A stretch of 9,090 nucleotides of DNA from UBA2040 sp047637535 (lineage in GTDB: Bacteria > Bacteroidota > Bacteroidia > Flavobacteriales_D > Crocinitomicaceae), in assembly GCA_047637535.1 (NCBI GenBank), contig JBLIKY010000092.1, positions 1 to 9,090 of the forward strand, written 5' to 3'. Both the position numbers and the translations under genes were made by a program. Under the pieces are notes generated by a model. The model was given only the letters and a program-made list of their open reading frames with translations, was not told the origin of the DNA and searched no databases. Shown in pieces: positions 6,001 through 9,090 of this stretch; the first letter of the stretch is position 1, and every line of letters begins with the position of its first letter.

Positions 6001-7179
6001 ATGTTAGGAAAAATATTTTATAAAAATCAGGACAAAAAACAACTCGTCATTGCAATGATTGGTTCGGTTTTAGGAATAACTTTTTTAATCGCTTCCATCC
6101 ATTATTTGATCAAGGTAGACCAATTTGGAAAAGGGGCTGATATATTGGGACCCAATACGATAATTGTACAGAAAAAGGTCAGTAACTCAAGTTCGCTTAA
6201 CCTCAGTAAAACGGACTTTTCTCCAAGAGAATTGGATAAAATTAAGGCCGAACCCTTCATTCAGGATGTAAAGCCGGTTATCAGCAACAATTTTGATGTC
6301 AGCTTTCAGACAAATGATCCTTTGGTGCCTTATTTTAGGTCAGATGTATTTATCCAGACCATAGACGAAAGTTTCTTGGATGTTAAGTTAAAACGATGGG
6401 ATTGGGTCAAGGAAGATAAGTTTGTGCCAATAATTCTACCAAGAGACTTTTTAGTGATGTTGAATACTTTCATGTCCGCAAGTGGGATACCGCAAGTCTC
6501 GGATGATTTGGCCAAGGACATTAAGTTTCAATTTAGACTAACTGATGCAGAGGGAAGAAAGGAATATATAAATGCCCAGATTGTCGGTTTTACCAACGAA
6601 GTTGCGTCAATACTAGTTCCAGCCAGCTTTATGGATTACGGAAATCAAAACTTTAGCCAAGGTGACGAAGCCAAGATTACTCAAATCATGATATCTGGAA
6701 AAGAAAGTGAATTTGGGCTCGTTGAAGATCTTTTAATTAAGAAAGGATTGGAATCTAAAAACTCACAAATGGTTGTCGGTAGATTAAAAAGTGTGGTGGG
6801 CACCCTCTTTTTTGTTGTATTGTGCATTTCCGTCGTGGCCGTTTTTCTTTCCGGTTTGGTATTGATTCAATATTTGCAATTATTACTGTCTCGCAATGCA
6901 TATCAGGTGCGAACGATTTTAAGAATGGGTTACCCGCCAAAGCAACTTATTCGATCATTTACCGTCTACTTTGTGAAAATATTTGGTGCCGTATCCGTGA
7001 TGGGATTTTTAATATTTTTGATTTTGAAGTTCTTTATCGATGAAATGTTTGCCTCTGGTGGACTTCATATCGATACAAAAATTTCATCCATTAGTATTTT
7101 CGCCGTGATTATAGCTTACCTATTATTTTCTTTGGCAAGCTATTTGAATGCTAAAAAAGGAATCTTTAAAGAGTATTAA
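6001..7179 (+). CDS. ABC transporter permease, FtsX/MacB-like
   Basis: This is a 392-aa inner-membrane protein, the partner of the ATPase 3 nt upstream. It has the four-helix plan of the LolC/MacB/FtsX family. TM1 spans about 15-37, followed by a large extracytoplasmic domain at about 38-262. TM2 (about 265-291), TM3 (about 326-346) and TM4 (about 362-384) follow. The segment after TM2, SRNAYQVRTILRMGYPPKQL (297-316), matches the cytoplasmic coupling region of FtsX-domain proteins that contacts the ATPase. Such systems move lipoproteins or other envelope molecules, or transmit force to periplasmic partners, rather than importing solutes. No membrane-fusion or outer-membrane partner is encoded in the window, so the substrate cannot be assigned. 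Confidence 0.87.
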   Translation: MLGKIFYKNQDKKQLVIAMIGSVLGITFLIASIHYLIKVDQFGKGADILGPNTIIVQKKVSNSSSLNLSKTDFSPRELDKIKAEPFIQDVKPVISNNFDVSFQTNDPLVPYFRSDVFIQTIDESFLDVKLKRWDWVKEDKFVPIILPRDFLVMLNTFMSASGIPQVSDDLAKDIKFQFRLTDAEGRKEYINAQIVGFTNEVASILVPASFMDYGNQNFSQGDEAKITQIMISGKESEFGLVEDLLIKKGLESKNSQMVVGRLKSVVGTLFFVVLCISVVAVFLSGLVLIQYLQLLLSRNAYQVRTILRMGYPPKQLIRSFTVYFVKIFGAVSVMGFLIFLILKFFIDEMFASGGLHIDTKISSISIFAVIIAYLLFSLASYLNAKKGIFKEY

Positions 7180-7190
7180 CAGCTTTGTCG

Positions 7191-7220
7191 CTGACATCTC
7201 ATTTCTGATTATTACATTTG
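7191..7220 (+). promoter_or_regulatory. Bacteroidetes-type promoter for the thioredoxin-fold gene
   Basis: TACATTTG at 7213-7220 matches the -7 consensus TAnnTTTG exactly. The -33 element is weaker: CTG at 7191-7193 has the right 19-nt spacing, while a better TTTG at 7184-7187 is 25 nt away. The position, about 28 nt before the ATG at 7248, gives a short AT-rich leader like that of the DUF2795 gene. The match covers a TTG at 7218 that might be mistaken for a start codon. Confidence 0.62.
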
Positions 7221-7247
7221 TTTACAAAATTGACTCAAAATAAAAAC

Positions 7248-8789
7248 ATGAAAAATAGACTTCTTTTAGGTTTAGTTCTTCTATTCAGTTCAATCTCATT
7301 TGCTCAAAGCATAAAGTTCAAGATTACCGGTGTACCCGATACTACCGTTAATCTAGTTAAATACTACGGTAAAGGGCTTTATTTTGCAGACACTGCAAAC
7401 ATCAAAGGAGGCATGGTTACTTTTGATGGAAGCAAGCAAAAACCTGGGATTTTAGCTTTGTTCTTACCGGGACAAGCCATGTTGGAATTCATTCTTAGTG
7501 GCGAAGAAGACATCTACATAGAAGCAGATAGAGCCGATTTAATCGGTAGCATGAAGGTGAAAAAGTCGGAAGAAAACAAAGTTTTCTCGGCTTACATTCA
7601 ATACCTAGGTACCCAAAAGCAATTGGCTAACAGCATAGTTGAAGAAAGAAAAGAATTTACCGACACAGAATCAGAGGAATACAAGCAAAAAACGAAAGAA
7701 ATTGTAGCTGTATCAGATAGAGTGCTTCAATATCAAAACGAATTGATCGCTAATAACAAAAACAAGTTAGTCGGGAAAATTGTAAACATGTCGATGGACG
7801 CTGATATCCCTGATGCTCCGAAGGATGAAAATGGAGTCGTCACAGACTCAAATTTTCAATACAATTATTATCGCTCACATTACTTCGATAAAATCGACTT
7901 GAAAGACGATCGATTGGTTAACACTTCTATTTTTCATAAAAAACTAGAGACCTATTTCGGCAAAACAATGATGGTTCAGCATTGGGATACCATCATTAAA
8001 TACGCTTACGACTTTATTGACAGATTGGACCCAAAATCTGAGATGTTTAAATACTCGGTGATCTACGTCACGACAACCTATCAAAAAAGTACGATCATGG
8101 GCATGGACAAAGTCTATGTGATGATGGCAGACAAATATTTTTGCACTAAAAACGCAGAAGGCGAATCGATGGCATTTTGGATGACTGAACCTAAATTAGA
8201 AGAGTTGTGTGAGAAAATTCCAGCGATGAAAAACACGGTATTGGGAATTATCCCTCCTAATATTGCTTTAAGAGACACTACAGATGCGATCTGGAAAGAT
8301 TTTTATAGCCTTAAAAGCGAATACACCATTTTGTATTTCTGGGATCCGGAATGTGGACACTGTAAAAAATCTACTCCGAAATTAGAAGTCTTGTACAAGG
8401 AAAAATTAAAAGAAAGAAACGTTGAAATTTTCGCAGTGGGTAAGGCAATTGGCGAAGACTTTGACAAATGGAAGGCTTTTATTAAGAAAAATGAATTGAC
8501 ATTCATCAATGTAGGATTGACAGAGACACTGTATAAAGCAGCGATGACTGATGCTCGCATGTTTGTGCCTAAATACACAACACTCGAGGCTTTAAATTAT
8601 GCAACGACCTACGATATATTTTCTACCCCGCGTATTTTCGTTTTAGACAAGGACAAAAAAATTATCGCCAAGCAACTTTCCATTTCTCAATTGGAGGATT
8701 TATTGGATAGACTGCAAGACAAAGCGGACTTACCAAAATTGTTCCAGCCAGACCCAGAGGAAGAGGAAGATGCTAATGAGACAAACTAA
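7248..8789 (+). CDS. Secreted DUF4369/DUF5106 thioredoxin-fold protein (TlpA-like)
   Basis: This is a 513-aa exported protein with a C-terminal thioredoxin fold, probably a periplasmic thiol-disulfide oxidoreductase. The ATG at 7248 begins a clear signal peptide, MKNRLLLGLVLLFSSISFA, with likely cleavage after A19. An N-terminal beta-rich region (about 21-105) resembles DUF4369. A helical middle (about 108-345) resembles DUF5106. The thioredoxin domain spans about 350-490. Its active site is CGHC (C369-C372) in FWDPECGHCKKSTP, and the cis-Pro is P461 in STPRIFVLD. The tail is acidic (EEEED). In Bacteroidetes such architectures are common and the redox partner is usually unknown. The gene stands alone between its promoter and a hairpin terminator. 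The in-frame TTG 30 nt upstream is rejected as a start because it lies in the -7 element and precedes the signal peptide. Confidence 0.9.
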   Translation: MKNRLLLGLVLLFSSISFAQSIKFKITGVPDTTVNLVKYYGKGLYFADTANIKGGMVTFDGSKQKPGILALFLPGQAMLEFILSGEEDIYIEADRADLIGSMKVKKSEENKVFSAYIQYLGTQKQLANSIVEERKEFTDTESEEYKQKTKEIVAVSDRVLQYQNELIANNKNKLVGKIVNMSMDADIPDAPKDENGVVTDSNFQYNYYRSHYFDKIDLKDDRLVNTSIFHKKLETYFGKTMMVQHWDTIIKYAYDFIDRLDPKSEMFKYSVIYVTTTYQKSTIMGMDKVYVMMADKYFCTKNAEGESMAFWMTEPKLEELCEKIPAMKNTVLGIIPPNIALRDTTDAIWKDFYSLKSEYTILYFWDPECGHCKKSTPKLEVLYKEKLKERNVEIFAVGKAIGEDFDKWKAFIKKNELTFINVGLTETLYKAAMTDARMFVPKYTTLEALNYATTYDIFSTPRIFVLDKDKKIIAKQLSISQLEDLLDRLQDKADLPKLFQPDPEEEEDANETN

Positions 8790-8814
8790 TTCTTAGAACC
8801 AAATAAAAAATATT

Positions 8815-8839
8815 AAAGAGGGACATTTTGTCCCTCTTT
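8815..8839 (+). terminator. Hairpin terminator after the thioredoxin-fold gene
   Basis: An 11-bp perfect inverted repeat, AAAGAGGGACA (8815-8825) with TGTCCCTCTTT (8829-8839), encloses a TTT loop. It lies 25 nt after the stop codon. The run of T on the + strand is only the TTT closing the stem, followed by GCGTTT, so the tail is weaker than that of the terminator at 2278-2301. The left flank is A-rich, so termination on the opposite strand would have a better T tract. Confidence 0.8.
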
Positions 8840-8869
8840 GCGTTTCCAATCTTTATTCTCTTATTTTTG
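8837..8869 (+). promoter_or_regulatory. Bacteroidetes-type promoter for the M1 peptidase, overlapping the terminator
   Basis: A TTTG -33 element at 8837-8840 is followed after 21 nt by TATTTTTG at 8862-8869, an exact TAnnTTTG match. The -33 element shares bases with the distal arm of the preceding hairpin. The start of transcription would leave a leader of about 15 nt before the ATG at 8891. Confidence 0.72.
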
Positions 8870-8890
8870 TTATTCAGTCAAAACTAAGAA

Positions 8891-9090
8891 ATGAAGAACT
8901 TTATCCTTATCCTGATTGCTTCGGCAACAGTTTCTTACTCTTACAGCCAAGATTATTTTCAGCAGGTTGTAAATTACAAAATCAACGTTGCTTTGGACGA
9001 TGTTAAACACGTTCTTGATGGAGACATCAAAATGGAGTACATCAACAACTCTCCAAATACATTAAATGAAATCTACATTCACCTTTGGCC
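8891..9090 (+). CDS. M1-family metallopeptidase, N-terminal fragment (runs off window)
   Basis: Only the first 66 codons are present. The ATG starts a signal peptide (MKNFILILIASATVSYSYSQ), so the product is exported. The mature start, DYFQQVVNYKINVALDDVKH followed by LDGDIKMEYINNSP and EIYIHLWP, matches the N-terminal beta domain of M1 (aminopeptidase N-like) peptidases of Bacteroidetes, where a pattern such as YINNSPDTL..IYFHLWPN is typical. The zinc-binding HExxH region lies beyond the right edge, so activity cannot be checked. It has its own promoter and is therefore probably independent of the upstream gene. Confidence 0.82.
   Translation, partial: MKNFILILIASATVSYSYSQDYFQQVVNYKINVALDDVKHVLDGDIKMEYINNSPNTLNEIYIHLW

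Noticed and set aside
7180..7193. CAGC/GCTG inverted repeat after the permease
   Set aside because: It has only 4 bp of stem with a 6-nt loop and no T tract, so it is not a credible terminator.
7218..7220. TTG as the start of the thioredoxin-fold gene
   Set aside because: It forms the end of an exact -7 promoter element, and the signal peptide begins at ATG 7248.
1..9090. Mobile elements, CRISPR arrays, tRNA or rRNA genes, and antisense reading frames
   Set aside because: I saw no transposase, regularly spaced repeats or RNA gene signatures. The open frames on the minus strand lie inside clear + strand genes and have no recognisable domains.

Overview
The window is AT-rich, and every gene in it lies on the + strand. 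It looks like chromosomal DNA of a Bacteroidetes (Bacteroidota) bacterium. The evidence is three matches to the Bacteroidetes -7 promoter element TAnnTTTG, little use of Shine-Dalgarno sequences, a small DUF2795-type protein, a secreted DUF4369/DUF5106/thioredoxin-fold protein, and a MiaA and an M1 peptidase of Bacteroidetes style. I see no mobile element, CRISPR array, tRNA or rRNA. No stretch without a gene exceeds about 105 bp.

Layout. (1) Positions 1-1412 hold the 3' part of a multidomain signalling gene. The frame is open to the left edge and starts in what looks like the end of a response-regulator receiver domain. A class III adenylate cyclase domain with all canonical catalytic residues follows, then a C-terminal HD phosphohydrolase domain. 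(2) It overlaps by 17 nt a PduO-type cob(I)alamin adenosyltransferase (1396-1944). (3) A DUF2795 small protein (2050-2271) has its own promoter and a strong intrinsic terminator. (4) Next come an AcpH-like ACP phosphodiesterase (2330-2905), an MltF-like lipoprotein lytic transglycosylase (2946-4388) and the tRNA modification enzyme MiaA (about 4401-5312). (5) An ABC ATPase (5356-5997) and an FtsX/MacB-type permease (6001-7179) form a tight pair. (6) A secreted thioredoxin-fold protein (7248-8789) has its own promoter and terminator. (7) The start of an M1-family metallopeptidase (8891 to the right edge) is driven from a promoter that overlaps the preceding terminator.

Most genes are housekeeping: cofactor activation, acyl carrier protein turnover, peptidoglycan trimming, tRNA modification and envelope transport. 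Three things stand out. One protein joins a cyclase to an HD domain whose first motif resembles cyclic-nucleotide phosphodiesterases, so it may both make and destroy its messenger. miaA has no ATG, GTG or TTG ahead of its P-loop and seems to start at ATC. The ABC ATPase lacks the usual switch histidine and the first glycine of its Walker A motif. I did not find a clearly new multi-gene defence or mobile system.
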